Shown here: one piece after another, positions 62,920 to 64,000 of the stretch
Numbering within the stretch: position 1 is the first letter of the stretch
How the letters are laid out: each line of letters begins with the position of its first letter
Translations under genes and position numbers: made by a program
NCBI GenBank assembly: GCA_028715055.1
Contig: JAQTLE010000002.1
Span: forward strand, 1 to 64,000
DNA: 64,000 bases
Source: Sulfurovaceae bacterium
GTDB taxonomy: Bacteria; Campylobacterota; Campylobacteria; Campylobacterales; Sulfurovaceae
Reading direction: 5' to 3'
Notes under the pieces: generated by a model
What the model saw: only the letters and a program-made list of their open reading frames with translations
Told to the model about the DNA's origin: nothing
Databases searched by the model: none

Positions 62920-64000
62920 TGAACGAAACTATAGTAGCCACTGCAACATCACATGGGATCGGCTCTATCGCCATAGTGAGACTCAGCGGTGTCGATGCGC
63001 TTAAAATAGCCCTTCGTATATCCCATAAAACCAATATTACTCCTAGATATGCACATCTTGCATCTTTGTATACCGTTGATGGAAGTCTCATAGACCAAGC
63101 TATCATAATTTATTTTCAAGCACCAAAAAGTTTTACAGGCGAAGATGTAGTAGAGTTTCAGTGTCATGGCGGAATTGTTGTGGCCGAAGAAATCATACAG
63201 GCCACACTTCATTATGGAGCAAGATTGGCAACAGCCGGAGAGTATAGCAAAAGAGCTTTTTTAAACGGCAAGATAGAACTCACTCAAGCAGAAGCAATAG
63301 CAAAACTAATAGAAGCAAAAAGTGTCGATGCGGCAAAAATATTGGCCAGACAACTCAAAGGATCTTTGGCAGTATTTGTCGAAGAAAGCAGGGATATGCT
63401 ATTGTTGGCACTTGCTCATACTGAAGTGATGATAGATTATGCAGAAGAAGATCTGCCAAAAGATATTATCGATTCACTTTCAAATAAACTAGACGACTTG
63501 GAGCATAAGTTAATCGAACTTTTAGAAAGCAGTAAGCGCAGAAAAGGATTGATAGAGGGTTTTAGAGTGGCTATCATAGGCAAACCAAATGTAGGCAAAA
63601 GTTCTTTGTTAAATGCATTGCTCAGTTATGAGAGAGCCATTGTAAGCAATATAGCAGGAACCACTAGAGATACAATAGAAGAACAAGTGTGCATAGGTTC
63701 TCATGTGATTCGCCTTATTGATACTGCCGGTATTCGTGAAGCTAGTGACGAAATAGAAAGAATAGGCGTGGAACGCTCGATCGCATCTTTGAATGAAGCT
63801 GACATTATAATATCTCTTTTTGACGGCAGTCAAAAATGGGATGATGAAGATGAGCGTATAGCATCTATCATAAAAGAAATGGATAGTTCAAAACATTTGA
63901 TAACAGTTATAAATAAAACAGATTTACATAGGGAGCTATACAATACATTCTTAGATTCTTTGGATATCATTAATATGAGTGTGAAATCAGATTTTTCTAT
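62919..64000 (+). CDS. mnmE: tRNA modification GTPase MnmE, partial (3' end outside window)
   Basis: With MnmG it installs the 5-carboxymethylaminomethyl group on U34 of certain tRNAs. The N-terminal domain MNETIVATATSHGIGSIAIVRLSG binds formyl-THF; the G domain has GKPNVGKSSLLNAL (near residue 225), DTAGIRE and NKTD. About 360 codons lie in the window. ATG 62919 overlaps the khpB TAA by one base. The C-terminal CxGK motif lies beyond the edge. Confidence 0.95.
   Translation, partial: MNETIVATATSHGIGSIAIVRLSGVDALKIALRISHKTNITPRYAHLASLYTVDGSLIDQAIIIYFQAPKSFTGEDVVEFQCHGGIVVAEEIIQATLHYGARLATAGEYSKRAFLNGKIELTQAEAIAKLIEAKSVDAAKILARQLKGSLAVFVEESRDMLLLALAHTEVMIDYAEEDLPKDIIDSLSNKLDDLEHKLIELLESSKRRKGLIEGFRVAIIGKPNVGKSSLLNALLSYERAIVSNIAGTTRDTIEEQVCIGSHVIRLIDTAGIREASDEIERIGVERSIASLNEADIIISLFDGSQKWDDEDERIASIIKEMDSSKHLITVINKTDLHRELYNTFLDSLDIINMSVKSDFS

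Noticed and set aside
1-64000. CRISPR array, prophage or secretion-system cluster
   Set aside because: No regularly spaced repeats, cas genes, phage structural genes or secretion ATPases were found.

Overview
The window is a contiguous, AT-rich chromosomal segment of a Campylobacterota (Epsilonproteobacteria) bacterium. The assignment rests on gene content and order: a cbpA-hspR pair, an E-type succinate dehydrogenase/fumarate reductase (sdhA-sdhB-sdhE) with a CCG-domain anchor-like subunit, the run rlpA-hisB-kdsC-lptC-lptA-ysxC-acetyltransferase-(mreD-like)-mrdA, atpB standing alone, gatB next to a K+ channel and gpsA, nspC, and rpmH-rnpA-yidC-jag-mnmE. Genes are densely packed with many ATGA-type overlaps. 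TTG and GTG starts are common, and promoters are mostly recognisable by TATAAT or TGnTATAAT boxes. I cannot name the genus.

Layout. 1-62 is the 3' end of a 5S rRNA. 0.2-6.4 kb: CbpA/HspR stress pair, a BamE-like lipoprotein, a cation/proton antiporter, ValS and a Cys-rich small protein. 6.4-10 kb: SdhE/B/A. 10-19 kb: housekeeping genes (thiL, apt, rpiB, site-2 protease, lepB, folD, a small cytochrome c, nadE, cyclophilin, pyrF). 19-22 kb: tRNA-Ser(GCU), then a looser stretch with an SGNH hydrolase, a tiny ORF and a quinone reductase. 21.8-27.7 kb: an RNA-like leader with two similar hairpins, a secreted Cache-domain protein, an MgtA-type P-ATPase, a beta-barrel protein and two small proteins. 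27.7-32.3 kb: a zinc-ribbon miniprotein, PolX, an Hsp20 remnant, an MFS carrier and TatD. 32.3-38.8 kb: the envelope operon. 38.8-46.2 kb: YbeY, QueC, an exonuclease, an atypical NifU/IscU-like scaffold overlapping a ferritin-like protein, Psd, a HAD phosphatase, a Fur-family regulator, a TIGR02757 protein, AtpB and ThiE. 46.2-50.8 kb: GpsA, two RCK proteins (one fused to a K+ channel) and GatB. 50.9-58.7 kb: a DUF445 protein, ProA, TamA/TamB and NspC. 58.8-64 kb: a haem-binding cytochrome, a membrane protein, then rpmH-rnpA-yidC-khpB-mnmE, with mnmE cut by the window end.

Most of the window is ordinary core genome. The parts worth a second look are the tandem hairpins with a compensatory base-pair change ahead of the Cache-mgtA genes, the Fe-S scaffold lacking its first ligand cysteine paired with a ferritin-like protein, the rnpA reading frame with no standard start codon, an in-frame deleted Hsp20 remnant, a free-standing DnaJ-type zinc domain, and a palindromic repeat near queC. 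No CRISPR array, integrase, transposase or prophage gene was seen.
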